A stretch of 36,589 bases of DNA, taken from contig JADJPJ010000009.1 of NCBI GenBank assembly GCA_016713325.1, positions 1-36,589 of the forward strand. Reading direction: 5' to 3'. The notes under the pieces are model-generated. The model ran no database searches, was not told the origin of the DNA, and worked only from the letters and a program-made list of their open reading frames with translations. Both the position numbers and the translations under genes were made by a program. Shown here one piece after another: positions 9,301 to 18,465 of this stretch; the stretch's first letter is position 1, and every line of letters begins with the position of its first letter. The stretch is from Candidatus Flexifilum affinis (GTDB lineage Bacteria; Chloroflexota; Anaerolineae; Aggregatilineales; Phototrophicaceae).

Positions 9301-11157
9301 ATGTGCGGAATCTCTGGCGCGGTCAGCCGATTTGAATTGAGCAAAGCTAAACGTGGAAGAGTGCAGAGCATGAATTCTGCGCTCATTCACCGCGGACCCG
9401 ACAGTGCTGGGATCTACGAAGACACACACATCGCGCTGGCGATGCGCCGACTTAGCATTATTGATTTAGCAGGAGGAGAGCAACCACTCTATAACGAAGA
9501 TCGCTCTATCGCAATTGTCGCTAATGGCGAGATCTATAACTACATTGAATTGACGGAAGATCTACGTCGTCGTGGGCATGTTTCAACACGCACAGCGATA
9601 TTGAAACGATAATCCATCTCTACGAAGATTATGGAGTGGAATGCCTGCATCACCTGCGAGGATGTTTGCCTTTGCCCTGTGGGACAGTCGCGCCCGCAAA
9701 CTCTTCATCGCTCGCGATCGCCTCGGCGAGAAGCCGCTGTATCTTTGGGAAGATGGCCAGTCGCTCTGGTTTTCTTCGGAACTAAAATCGCTGCTCACGA
9801 TCCTGCCCGAAAGCCCAGAGATCGATCCGGAACGCAATCGATCTGTTCTTTCACTACGAATACGTGCCCGAGCCTCTGACACTCTTCAAGGAAATTCGAA
9901 AACTGCCGGCCGCTCATCGTCTACTGATCTCGGTGGACAACTGGCATATTCAGGAGGATCGCTACTGGAATCCTCTCGATGCGCCTGCGCTGTCTGACCC
10001 GCCAGCGGAGCGTATTCGCGAGGAACTGGAGATCGTCAGCCGGTTGGTGATCCGCTCTGACGTGCCAGTAGGCATCGCACTGAGCGGCGGGCTGGATTCC
10101 GGTGCCATCGCGCTGCTTTCCGCACCCAAATACCCGGAAACCATGAATGCCTTCAGCGTTGGCTATCCGGGCCAGCTCGACCAGGATGAGCGCCCGCAGG
10201 CGCGTGCCCTGGCCAAACAATTGGGTATTCCCTTCTACGACGTAGAACTGCACACACACGATCTGGTCGAATTCTTCCCGCAGTTGATGGCAAACAGCGA
10301 CGATCCAGTCGCCGATATCTCCGGCTACCCGCAATATGAGGTCATGAAGCTGGCAGCCAGTCACGGTGTCAAAGTCATGCTGAACGGACTGGGCGGTGAT
10401 GAGCTGTTCTGGGGTTATGCATGGGTGCAGGATTCTGCGCAGAAGACTGAAATCCGCCAAAAAGCTATGCAAAAGAACGGGCCAGCGAGTGGTGAGGGAT
10501 GGAGCCTCCCTTGGCTGAAGAAACCTCCGCCGGCTGATCAGCTCACATTCCACGACAACGTTATCTACTTCCAGGAAGCGCAGCGCTTCGCCTCGCCTCT
10601 ACACACCGCTGCTGTCTGGCTCTTTGAGTCCGCGGAATGCCTATCAACCCTTCACGGTGCCCCAGCCCTGGGACCCGGCGCCGTTGCTGCTGACACGCGG
10701 CATTTTCGACACCTGGCTGGTCGGAAACTGCATTGCGCTGGGAGACCGGCTCAGCATGGCGTCGTCGGTTGAGCTGCGTCTCCCTCTGGTCGATTACCGG
10801 CTGGTGGAAGTTGTCTATGGGCTGCGCCGTCATGCCTCGGACCATCACCTGCCGGCCAAGGCCTGGCTGAAAGACGCGCTGCGCGACCTGCTCCCAGTGG
10901 AGTTGATCAACCGGCCCAAGCGCGGGTTCACGCCACCCGTGTCGGAATGGCTGACGGCGCTGTGTCGGCGCTACCAGGATGTGGTCACCGATGGCTGGTT
11001 GGTGCAGAACGGCCTGTTCAAGCGCGGTCCCGTCGTGGAGATCATCCAGTCGGGCATGAAATCAGATCGGCACTGGAACTACGTCTACAAGCTGCTCACC
11101 TTCGAGATGTGGCACAGCCAAGTCGCCGTCAAAGGATCTCGGCTATCACCCGCATAA
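9301..11157 (+). CDS. asnB: Asparagine synthetase (glutamine-hydrolysing) family, several frameshifts
   Basis: The N-terminal Ntn amidohydrolase domain opens with MCGISGA, so Cys2 is the nucleophile. It continues with [34 protein letters not shown] and, after indels at about 9590 and 9655, [27 protein letters not shown] further indel near 9845 leads into [14 protein letters not shown]. The synthetase domain has the PP-loop [15 protein letters not shown], then [14 protein letters not shown]. After a break near 10622 comes [20 protein letters not shown], with [14 protein letters not shown] near the end. The total is about 615 residues, normal for the family. One added T in TTT restores the first break, which suggests sequencing error. 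In glycan clusters such enzymes amidate uronic acids; free asparagine synthesis is the alternative. It overlaps the convergent GT4 gene by 29 bp. Confidence 0.88.
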
Positions 11158-12310
11158 ACGCTTCGCCAAAGGCGCTTGTGCGGCGCGGTAGATCTTCCCT
11201 GGCAGACTGCTCCAGTTCGAGATCCGGTCCTGGATGCACCTTCGCATCGACCTCAATGAGGGCGTCGGCTAGCGCCTGGGGATCGCGCGGCACGAAGTAG
11301 CGTGCCTGTGGTGGATTCTGCTCGCGATGGACGGGCAGGTCGGACACGATGATGTGCTTGCCGATGGACTTCGTCTCTTCGACGGATGTGCTCCAGGCCT
11401 CGAACAGCGACGGCTGCAAGACCGCCAACGACTGGCGGATCAGTGGAAATATATGGTCGTGGGGGATCATGCCCAGAATGATGAACTGGTCTTCGATGCC
11501 GAGCGACTGGATACGGGACTTGAGCGCTGAAAAATAGTCCGGGTTGCGTGAATCGTTGGTGTTGCCGGAACACACGACCGTCACAGGCGTGCCTTTCGCC
11601 TTCAGCAGCCCCAGCGCCTCCACCACCGTCTCGTGATTCTTATGCTTCCAGAACTGATTGGGCAGATAAAAGAACCGGTCGGGCAGGTGATGAAGCTCAC
11701 GAACCCAGGCTGGATCATGGTCGTAGAGGGTGGGCGACACCTGCGCTGTGAAGTTGACCACCCGTCCCGTAGGGGCATCTTCGGGGGCGAACTTCTCCAG
11801 GTCTTCGAGCGCGCTGTGGCTGCTGAGGATGATTCGGTTCGACCAGCGGACGGTGCGGCGGTAGATGCGGTCGCGGCCCTCGCGTTCCTGCTGGGAGAAC
11901 ATGTGTGGCAGATGCACGTGCTGGAAATCGGGCAACCAGGCGACGTGCGGCAGATCGAACGCCGAGCCGAGCAGGTCGCCTGCAAAGATGGCGTCGATGC
12001 CCTGATCGCGCAGCAGAGCGGCATGGTCGCGACCGGCACCGAGCGGCACGCCAAAACGGCGTTCGAGCCGCCCTATGAGCTGCCGGCCCCGGAAGCGCGC
12101 AACCGGCGGGTCGAGCGTCTCGCTAAGGTACTCGGCCAGCATGGCATCGGTGCCGTCGGCGGACCGTCCATAGAGGATCAGTTCAGGCGCGTTAGGCTGC
12201 GTTTTGAGGGCGATGAAGAGATTTTTCAGATAGTGACACCCAGCTATCCACGACTTCGTGCAGAGATTGCCGAAAGCGATGCGGAGCGGGGAGCTATCCC
12301 TCAAGACCAT
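11129..12310 (-). CDS. GT4-type glycosyltransferase (family 1 glycosyltransferase)
   Basis: This is a 393-residue GT-B enzyme transferring a sugar from a nucleotide donor to a growing glycan. Visible features are IDAIFAGDLLGSAFDLPHVA and WLPDFQHVHLPHMFSQQE in the acceptor half. The donor half has FYLPNQFWKHKNHETVVEAL, VVCSGNTNDSRNPDYFSAL, FIILGMIPHDHIFPLIRQS and LQPSLFEAWSTSVEETKSIG. The last is the E-x7-E pattern of GT4 enzymes. I chose the ATG at 12310 over the upstream one at 12343: it opens with MVLRDSSPLRIAFGN and overlaps the upstream epimerase gene by only 17 bp. It is the last gene of a five-gene operon and its 3' end overlaps asnB on the other strand. Confidence 0.88.
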   Translation of the reverse strand: MVLRDSSPLRIAFGNLCTKSWIAGCHYLKNLFIALKTQPNAPELILYGRSADGTDAMLAEYLSETLDPPVARFRGRQLIGRLERRFGVPLGAGRDHAALLRDQGIDAIFAGDLLGSAFDLPHVAWLPDFQHVHLPHMFSQQEREGRDRIYRRTVRWSNRIILSSHSALEDLEKFAPEDAPTGRVVNFTAQVSPTLYDHDPAWVRELHHLPDRFFYLPNQFWKHKNHETVVEALGLLKAKGTPVTVVCSGNTNDSRNPDYFSALKSRIQSLGIEDQFIILGMIPHDHIFPLIRQSLAVLQPSLFEAWSTSVEETKSIGKHIIVSDLPVHREQNPPQARYFVPRDPQALADALIEVDAKVHPGPDLELEQSAREDLPRRTSAFGEAFMRVIAEIL

Positions 12311-13256
12311 CGTACCAGTCCTTGATGGCGGCAAGACCGGCATGCAGCGACGTCTGCGGCACGAAGCCCAGTTCCGTCAGGCGTTGCATATCGACTTCCC
12401 AGCGGTCGGCGTCACCGGGGCGGACGCTTCCTGTGTAATGGATGCGCGGCGTGACGCCACATACTTCGCAGAGGGTGGTCACGAGCTGACCGATCGAGTA
12501 GGTAGCTCCGGATGCAACATTGTAGGCTTCACCGCGTCCCGGTGCACGCTCTGCCGCCAGCAGCAGGGCGCGGGCGACATCGTTTACGTAGGCGAAATCG
12601 CGGGTCTGCGTGCCGTCACCGTAGACTTCGATGTCGTTCGGATTGGCTTCGATTTTACGCAGTAGATCGTAGACCACCTGCTTCTTCTGACGCGGTCCGT
12701 AGACCGAGAAGAAGCGCATCGACACGGCCGGGATGTCGTAGAGCTGACTGTACACGGCCAGATAACGTTCACCAGCCAGCTTGCTCACCCCGTACGGTGA
12801 AATCGGGACAGTCGGATCGGTCTCGCTGATCGGTAGGCGAACCGGGTTGCCATAGACGGCTGCCGACGAGGCGCTGATCAGCTTTGGCCGTTCGCTGGCC
12901 TCGCGGATCGTCTCCAGGAGATTAAAGGTATTGAGCAAGTTTTCGCGCAGATCATAGGCGGGGTTTTCCACGGACGGGGGGATATACGGATTCCCGGCCA
13001 GATGGAAGATGCAGGCATAGTCCGACACGTGCAGCCGTTTCAGACGTAGCAATTCGCCGACATCGCCGACGATCAACCGGATCTGCGATCCCAGGCCTGC
13101 CAGATTGCCGGTCGCACCGGTTGCCAGATTGTCTACCACTGTGACCTGCGCACCGGCCTCGACCAGAACTTCCGCAAGATGCGAACCAATAAACCCGGCG
13201 CCGCCGGTGACCAACACCGGCGCCCCATGAGTGACGACGTTTGAATCACGGTCCAT
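12294..13256 (-). CDS. NAD-dependent epimerase/dehydratase (extended SDR)
   Basis: The 320-residue extended short-chain dehydrogenase has the NAD-binding motif LVTGGAGFIGSHLAE near residue 15. Further motifs are VVDNLATGATGNL, IFHLAGNPYIPPSVENP, the catalytic serine region SASSAAVYGN and the YGVSKLAGERYL active site (YxxxK). Substrate-side motifs are SMRFFSVYGPRQ and TRDFAYVNDVARAL. It most resembles UDP-glucose or UDP-glucuronate 4-epimerases and related nucleotide-sugar dehydratases. It would supply an activated sugar to the neighbouring glycosyltransferases. It overlaps the upstream methyltransferase gene by 11 bp and the downstream GT4 gene by 17 bp. The frame is intact. Confidence 0.9.
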   Translation of the reverse strand: MDRDSNVVTHGAPVLVTGGAGFIGSHLAEVLVEAGAQVTVVDNLATGATGNLAGLGSQIRLIVGDVGELLRLKRLHVSDYACIFHLAGNPYIPPSVENPAYDLRENLLNTFNLLETIREASERPKLISASSAAVYGNPVRLPISETDPTVPISPYGVSKLAGERYLAVYSQLYDIPAVSMRFFSVYGPRQKKQVVYDLLRKIEANPNDIEVYGDGTQTRDFAYVNDVARALLLAAERAPGRGEAYNVASGATYSIGQLVTTLCEVCGVTPRIHYTGSVRPGDADRWEVDMQRLTELGFVPQTSLHAGLAAIKDWYDGLEG

Positions 13257-14109
13257 TCTTTCTGGCTACGAAGCTGTACAGGCGGCCGGGGGCGTTGCTT
13301 AGACGCGTTTTCACGTGAGAGAGCAGCGCCAGCAGCGAGCGGCCGAACGGGTTATCCTCGCTCAGCAGCAGGTTCGACGCGGATTCACCCAGAAGCCGGG
13401 GAAGGGGAGAAGCGCAGGCCTGCTGCCACTCCTGCCGGGTCATGGGAAAGTAGTTGACCGGGTTCTCTAGCGGTCCCAACTGGCGCTCGATCTTCAGGCC
13501 GCTGTCCAGGATGGCCTGCCGGTACTCAGAGAGAAGAAAGGCATTCTCTCCGCCATAGAATTTATGTAGTGCGTGGCTTTCCAGGAACGCCGGCAGATCG
13601 TCTTTGCGACTAATGACGTGCTCACGCACGGCGACGAAGACGCCTCCCGGTTTGAGGACGCGTGCCACTTCGTGGCACAACTGCGGCAGATCGCGCGCGT
13701 GATGTAGTACTTGCCGGCCATAGACCAGGTCCAGGCTGTCCGCGTCGATTGGTAGGCGCTCACCGTATTCCTCTATCACGTCGATGAGCAGCCCGGTTTG
13801 AGCGGCTAGGGTGCGAATGGCCCCACTGCCGACAAGCGGGCTGGGGTCTGGCTCCAAGGCGATCACCTGCCATCCGGCCCTGGCCAGCCCGTAGCTGCTA
13901 ATCCCGCGCCCCGCGCCCAGATCAAGTGCGCGAGCAGGTTTCGAGGGCAGCAGCCTTAAAGTCGCGATCCACTCTTCACTGGCGGCGAAGCGCTGCGCAG
14001 CTTCCAGCAGCGGATCATCGTAGTAACATGCGCGCACCAGGTCCGCCTGCTCGGGTTGCTCGCGCAGCCATTGGACGGCCTGTTCCCAGGTCAGATCATG
14101 AACGCTCAT
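13246..14109 (-). CDS. Class I SAM-dependent methyltransferase
   Basis: The 287-residue product has motif I ALDLGAGRGISSYGLARAGW near residues 61-80, the acidic motif II VIALEPDPSPLV, and motif III/IV DSLDLVYGRQVLHHARDLPQ. Then comes VARVLKPGGVFVAVREHVIS, the usual post-IV strand. A C-terminal region of about 120 residues with FYGGENAFLLSEYRQAILDS is typical of Methyltransf_11-like enzymes that act on sugars. Its place between epimerase and acyltransferase genes suggests O-methylation of a glycan residue, which is inference. It starts at ATG 14109 inside the end of the acyltransferase gene (14-bp overlap) and ends 11 bp inside the epimerase gene. Confidence 0.88.
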   Translation of the reverse strand: MSVHDLTWEQAVQWLREQPEQADLVRACYYDDPLLEAAQRFAASEEWIATLRLLPSKPARALDLGAGRGISSYGLARAGWQVIALEPDPSPLVGSGAIRTLAAQTGLLIDVIEEYGERLPIDADSLDLVYGRQVLHHARDLPQLCHEVARVLKPGGVFVAVREHVISRKDDLPAFLESHALHKFYGGENAFLLSEYRQAILDSGLKIERQLGPLENPVNYFPMTRQEWQQACASPLPRLLGESASNLLLSEDNPFGRSLLALLSHVKTRLSNAPGRLYSFVARKNGP

Positions 14110-14704
14110 CTTCAGTGAATTCTCGGATTATTCGCGCGGGATTCCCGGCAACGACGGTCCAGGCGGGAACATCTTTGGTCACCACCGATCCTGCGCCTAC
14201 GATAGCTCCTTCCCCTATGGTAACACCTTTCAGAATAACCGCATTGAAGCCGATCCAGGCCTTGTCGCAGATGCGAATAGGCGCCATCGGCACCACTTTC
14301 CAATTCTTGAGCGACGCGGCGGCGCCGACCCCCTGGAGCAGTCCTTCGCGCCACAACCGCACATCCTCACGGCGCTGCGACCAGTGGATAGAATGGGAAT
14401 TGTGATCGACCAAGGTGCATCCCCAGGCGATCAGCACGTCCGAGCCGATGTCAATCTGCTGCGCACAGACGAGATTTGAGGAGCCGATAAACGTATCATC
14501 GCCGATAGTCACCTGTCCAACTTCCCGCTCGAGCGTGATCCGGCATTGCAGAACCGAATTGCTTCCCACAATGACCCGTTTCTCGTGAGGTCCAGAGCGT
14601 ACATCAACGCTAAAACCTGGCTGCAGACATACGCCCGGGCTGAGCCGGAGTGCAGGTGATGGCTTCCGAAAACGTGTGAGAATGCGCTTCAACTCCTGTT
14701 TCAA
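14096..14704 (-). CDS. Hexapeptide-repeat acyltransferase (CatB/LbH type)
   Basis: The 202-residue left-handed beta-helix protein contains coils such as VTIGDDTFIGSSNLVCAQ, IDIGSDVLIAWGCTLVDHNS and IRICDKAWIGFNAVILKGVT. It ends with IGEGAIVGAGSVVTKDVPAW and VVAGNPARIIREF, the classic end of sugar O-acetyltransferases. The DHNSHSIHW loop supplies the catalytic histidine. Family members acetylate a sugar hydroxyl from acetyl-CoA. It is the second gene of the minus-strand operon, overlapping the upstream glycosyltransferase gene by 4 bp (ATGA) and the downstream methyltransferase gene by 14 bp. Its frame is intact, unlike the related gene at 954-1702. Confidence 0.92.
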   Translation of the reverse strand: MKQELKRILTRFRKPSPALRLSPGVCLQPGFSVDVRSGPHEKRVIVGSNSVLQCRITLEREVGQVTIGDDTFIGSSNLVCAQQIDIGSDVLIAWGCTLVDHNSHSIHWSQRREDVRLWREGLLQGVGAAASLKNWKVVPMAPIRICDKAWIGFNAVILKGVTIGEGAIVGAGSVVTKDVPAWTVVAGNPARIIREFTEDERS

Positions 14705-15654
14705 GAGCGTACGCCTTTTAGGACGTTTCCCAGCTTGGTGCGAACGCGCCGCAAAACGGAGGTGCTACTCCCTTGTTCTTGTTGATGGCGCAGAAACATC
14801 TTCATACTCGACCAGACATCCGAATTAATCTGGATAGTTGCTGGGAAGGTGAGGGGTGTAGAGATCGAGACGCTGGCTACTTCCTTACTGAGCGATTGTG
14901 CAACCGATTTATCGTTCCCAGAATGAATTCCCGATCCATCAAAGCCGTCGTTACGAACAAGCGACTCACGAGGGTAAAGCACCAGCCCACCTGCTTTGAA
15001 AATGGCATACCACCAGAGAATCCCCCATGAGTCGTTTCGCCCCCCAAGGCGATCCTGCAACATCCTTGTATAGGGATAGCTATCGTCGAGATCAAAACGA
15101 CTGCGAATGGACGGATCTGATAGGTCGTTCAACACCTGAGGTGGATCCCAATCAAAAGCCTGCCATGCCCGAGCCCATGTTGCCCAACCCCATGTTGTCG
15201 CCAACGGCAGGAAGAATGTGTCATCAGTAGGACGCGGCTGTATGGGAAAACAGAATCCAGAGATTTGGTAAACCTGAGAGGCATCACGAAAATGGTCCAG
15301 ACTCTGCAGCATGTAGTCCAGGAAATCAGGACTGACGATCAAATCGTCTTCCAGGACGATGACCCGTTCATATCTTTGAACAAGCGAGGTAACGCCATCC
15401 ACAATTGATCTCGCGAGGCCAAGATTGACGTCACGCCGAATAATCTGTGCGCCCAACTGTGCCGAAAACTCAGCGACTACCTTACGAGACTCATCAACCG
15501 CGCTCTGATGAGTAGGCACCTTTGCGGCATCGCAGTATATATAAATGGTGCATTCATCCAGCCGTTTGCATTGCGCTACTGACATCAGCATTCGCTGAGT
15601 ATGCTCGGGTCGGTTATAGGTAAATATCGCAAGAGGCGTAGCTTGTACCATCAT
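14701..15654 (-). CDS. Glycosyltransferase, GT-A fold (GT2-like)
   Basis: The 317-residue product starts with PLAIFTYNRPEHTQRMLMSV, a nucleotide-sugar binding start of GT-A enzymes. It continues with CTIYIYCDAAKVP, IIRRDVNLGLARSIVDGV and the DXD-like site VIVLEDDLIVSPDFLDYML. The segment LPLATTWGWATWARAWQAFD resembles that of hemolysin-type and sulfotransferase-linked glycosyltransferases found in surface-glycan clusters. No membrane helix is seen, so it is probably cytoplasmic. It is the first gene of the minus-strand operon. Its start is an ATGATG at 15654/15651 with no strong ribosome binding site. The 148 bp upstream, shared with a divergent GT2 gene, holds TAGAAT on the minus strand near 15700 as a weak -10 candidate and a small hairpin at 15727-15741. 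Confidence 0.87.
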   Translation of the reverse strand: MMVQATPLAIFTYNRPEHTQRMLMSVAQCKRLDECTIYIYCDAAKVPTHQSAVDESRKVVAEFSAQLGAQIIRRDVNLGLARSIVDGVTSLVQRYERVIVLEDDLIVSPDFLDYMLQSLDHFRDASQVYQISGFCFPIQPRPTDDTFFLPLATTWGWATWARAWQAFDWDPPQVLNDLSDPSIRSRFDLDDSYPYTRMLQDRLGGRNDSWGILWWYAIFKAGGLVLYPRESLVRNDGFDGSGIHSGNDKSVAQSLSKEVASVSISTPLTFPATIQINSDVWSSMKMFLRHQQEQGSSTSVLRRVRTKLGNVLKGVRS

Positions 15655-15802
15655 TTGCTCAGGCAGCGCAGGTTGGAGTAGGTTAGGGCATATGTTACGT
15701 ATTCTAAGGCGTACTGCTTCTGGATGCGAGAAAAGATCTCGAACAACTATCAGGTGCTCAGTTGGGTTAGTCTATGCTTTGGTGCCCACAAAGATGTAGA
15801 CC

Positions 15803-16814
15803 TTGCCGACATGTTGTACCATGTTTAACGTTGCGATACCGGAAAGGCGCAAATTGACCCCCATCACGATCCTCACCCCATCCTACAACCAGGCACAGTA
15901 CATCCGCGCCACCATTGACTCAGTCCTGAGCCAGGATTTCACCGATCTCGAGTATTTCGTCGTCGATGGCGGCTCGACCGATGGCACGGTGGACATTTCT
16001 CAAGTCTTACAGTGATCCGCGTATGAGGTGGATTTCGGAGCGCGATAAGGGCCAGACAGATGCGCTCAATAGAGGCTCGCATGACCAGGGGGGAGATCCT
16101 CATGGATCAACTCGGATGACGTCCTACTGCCGGGGTCGGTGCAATTCATGGTAGAGACCTTCGCAAACCACCCGGAAATCGATATGTTTTACGGGGATGT
16201 CAACATTATCGACAGCGCTGGAAGCGTTCTGTATATTTCAGCCAGCGACCCGCTATCGCTGGAAGCTGCCGTTGCAGGCGACTTCACAGTGATGCAGCAG
16301 AGCGCTTGGCGGCGCCGGGTAACTGAGCAAATCGGCGACTTTGTCGAAGATTCACATTTTGCGCTTGACGGAGAGTATTGGATGCGTATGAAGCTGGCGG
16401 GGTTCCGGCTCGAATACATTCCCGGCATCCGCGCGGAATTTCGGATGCACGACGCGAGCAAGACCATCAGCCTGCGCCGGCGCTTCATTGATGACTGGAA
16501 GAAGGTGCTCGACCGACTGTATGCGGATCCAACCCTGCCTGAGCATGTGCGTCGCTATCGGCCTATGGCACAGGAGTTCCTTGAGTGGCAGTATGCCAAA
16601 GTTGACTACTCGCTGCGCGACTATGACTCTGCACGACCCTCCTCCGGCGAATCCTCCGCAGCAAACGCTGGACGCGGCGTGGCTTAGCGGCTCTGATGCT
16701 GACCGATACTTACCTGGGGACGTCGCTCACCCACTGGCGACCGCCGCGGTACGCCGCCTGACCGGGCGCAATGTTGAAGGCATCGCCCCCATAATTCCCA
16801 AGACATCAGGCTGA
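15803..16814 (+). CDS. GT2 family glycosyltransferase, several frameshifts
   Basis: The GT-A domain opens with ITILTPSYNQAQYIRATIDS and VLSQDFTDLEYFVVDGGSTDGT. Removing one T from the TTT at about 15996-15998 continues it as VDILKSYSDPRMRWISERDKGQ. After another break near 16110 it reads WINSDDVLLPGSVQF, the DXD-like region, then MFYGDVNIIDSAGS and DGEYWMRMKLAGFRLEYIPG. A third break near 16640 leads to a basic C-terminal tail (RILRSKRWTRRGL). The start is ATG 15803 or 15821. The product is an inverting glycosyltransferase for the surface glycan. It is transcribed divergently from the five-gene operon. Its density of indels is higher than in the sugar-catabolism genes. Confidence 0.75.
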
Positions 16815-17084
16815 TTTTTCCGGTGTTCCGGCCCTTTGCCCGTCATCATATAGCAGAGGATCGTTTCGCAAAACCATTGAGGTGGTGTTTCGTTGGTATA
16901 ATCCAGGACAGAATTCTGTTTAGGCGTTGCTACATTGGATACCAAATGATCGCAGCCGTTGAGTACGCTCCAAAAGCCAAAGGTACGACCGCAATGATCG
17001 AATGGATTTGGCTTAATCTCCGTTTTTTGAACTGGAAGCTGCGGGGTCACGGCCAACTCATCACATTGATTTTCCGATAGCACC

Positions 17085-17815
17085 ACGACCCAGACAGGAT
17101 TTTGGCAGTATCCGACTATCCGCTATTCGGATGAGCGGCGGAACGCATATGCTGACTCCTCGAGAGCTTCACCGCATTTTCAGACCAGCTTAGGCAAGTT
17201 CGGGTGATCCAACACACTTCCCGAATTTGCCAGTTCGACCTATTTTTCAAGTGGAGATGCAGCAGCGCTCTATTGCATCATATGGATGTTCAGACCGAAG
17301 AGAATCATTGAGGTCGATTCTGGCATATCAACACACTCGCACGGATGGCCGTGCAGGACGGCAAACTAAGCACACATTACGGCCATCGATCCTCAGCCGA
17401 GACAAGAAATTCACGTTGTCGCAGACAAGATCGTTGCTACAGCCACTTGAGGATGTTGATCCGCTGTAATCGACGAACTGGAAGCTAACGATGTGTTCTT
17501 CTTTGATGGCTCGCACCGCGCATTCACCAATTCAGATGTGACCGTCGCCTTTGGATATATTGCCACGTCTGGAAACCCGGAGTTCTGGTGCACTTCCATG
17601 ACATCTTCATTCCAGCTGATTACCCAGCTAACTGGAATGACCGTTTCTACAATGAGCAACATCTCCTCGCGTGCTACCTTCTTGCGGAAACACCACGATC
17701 TGAGACGATTCCTGCCAATGAGTTACATAACGAACGACCGAGAACCGGTGAAAAGCTTTCTCGCTTGGGACCGGTAGATGGAGGTGGATCGTTCTGGCTT
17801 GTGATGAGTAGCTGA
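17085..17815 (+). pseudogene. Class I SAM-dependent methyltransferase remnant
   Basis: Combining plus-strand frames gives a recognisable methyltransferase. Pieces run FWQYPTIRYSDERRNAYAD (about 17100-17160), GDAAALYCIIWMFRPKRIIEV (motif I, degenerate: GSG-type loop read as DSGIS), AHITAIDPQPRQEIH and ELEANDVFFFDGSHRAFTNS. They continue with VHFHDIFIPADYPANWNDRF and NEQHLLACYLLAE, ending with VDGGGSFWL. The FDGSHR..NSDVT and H.HDIF blocks are typical of Methyltransf_24-like proteins in polysaccharide clusters. At least five indels and an in-frame stop occur in 730 bp, so this copy is either dead or in a poorly sequenced patch. The 270 bp before it (16815-17084) shows no confident gene. Confidence 0.6.
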
Positions 17816-18055
17816 TGTCTCGACTTCGGAAGCAAAGCAGCAGTCCAATTATGCAGACTCCGTCCGCCTCATCGGTGAGGTATTCAGATTGGTCGCACTC
17901 ACCACGTACCGTAAGTCATGCCGCATCCGTCGTCCCGCTCATCCATCCGGCTTGGCACGATGCCTTCCACCTTCCACCAATGTGCTTCATTCCAATCACT
18001 GGCATATCGCAGGGCCTGCGGTGCGACCTAACTTCATTCCCGTTCTTACTTCAGG

Positions 18056-18295
18056 TCATCTGGCCATGCCTAATGTAAGCGATGCGATGCTGTCGAATGC
18101 AGCACAGTGCAAGGCGATCAGCCGGAGGTTGAGCCGCTCGATCCGGCGCAGGACTCCAAACAGGGCGGTCTGGTCGGGCAGCGTGCCCTGGATCACAGTG
18201 GACCCGTCCTCCCCAGGTACGATCGTCAAGCCGGCAAACCAGTCCTGCCAGTCCTCAGACAGTCGTCCCTGTATGTGAATGCGGCAGTTCATCAT
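18056..18295 (-). CDS. Small conserved hypothetical protein (79 aa)
   Basis: The product is 79 residues: MMNCRIHIQGRLSEDWQDWF, then GLTIVPGEDGSTVIQGTLPD and QTALFGVLRRIERLNLRLIA. The pattern of a beta strand, a W..WF..L block, an acidic glycine turn and a closing helix with D(Q)AAL.G.L..I..LNL.L is one I associate with small conserved hypothetical proteins next to unrelated genes in several bacterial phyla. No function is known to me. The frame is intact and it starts at ATG 18295 (or 18292), divergent from lacI. The 240 bp between this gene and the methyltransferase remnant (17816-18055) contains no recognisable gene. Confidence 0.6.
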   Translation of the reverse strand: MMNCRIHIQGRLSEDWQDWFAGLTIVPGEDGSTVIQGTLPDQTALFGVLRRIERLNLRLIALHCAAFDSIASLTLGMAR

Positions 18296-18384
18296 CTCAT
18301 GAGCTTTGCCCAGCAGCGTTCACTTGAAGATAGCCCGGTTGATGGGGAAGCCGCATACCCCACCTGGGGTATTGCGACGGCTTT

Positions 18385-18414
18385 TTGACAAGTTCCGATC
18401 CAATCTGCTACAGT
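18385..18414 (+). promoter_or_regulatory. Sigma-70-type promoter of lacI
   Basis: A perfect -35 TTGACA (18385-18390) is followed after 18 bp by TACAGT (18409-18414). The predicted transcription start lies near 18421, exactly where the operator palindrome begins, 45 bp before the lacI ATG at 18466. Confidence 0.65.
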
Positions 18415-18420
18415 ACCGAT

Positions 18421-18438
18421 ATCGATACCGGTAACGAT
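18421..18438. promoter_or_regulatory. LacI-family operator
   Basis: ATCGATACCGGTAACGAT is an 18-bp near-perfect palindrome with a single mismatched pair and a central CCGG, as in operators of the LacI/GalR family. A further half-site-like GATACCGG follows at 18436-18443. It starts at the predicted transcription start, so the repressor would block its own promoter. Confidence 0.7.
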
Positions 18439-18465
18439 ACCGGAGACGCCGTCAAGTAGAGACTT

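Noticed and set aside
15727..15741. Hairpin CGAGA/TCTCG as operator or terminator
   Set aside because: A 5-bp stem without a T-run in a divergent promoter region is expected by chance.
17815..18078. An 87-residue plus-strand protein overlapping the methyltransferase stop
   Set aside because: It has no recognisable pattern and lies in a damaged patch. Alternative frames are equally open, so it was left as non-coding.
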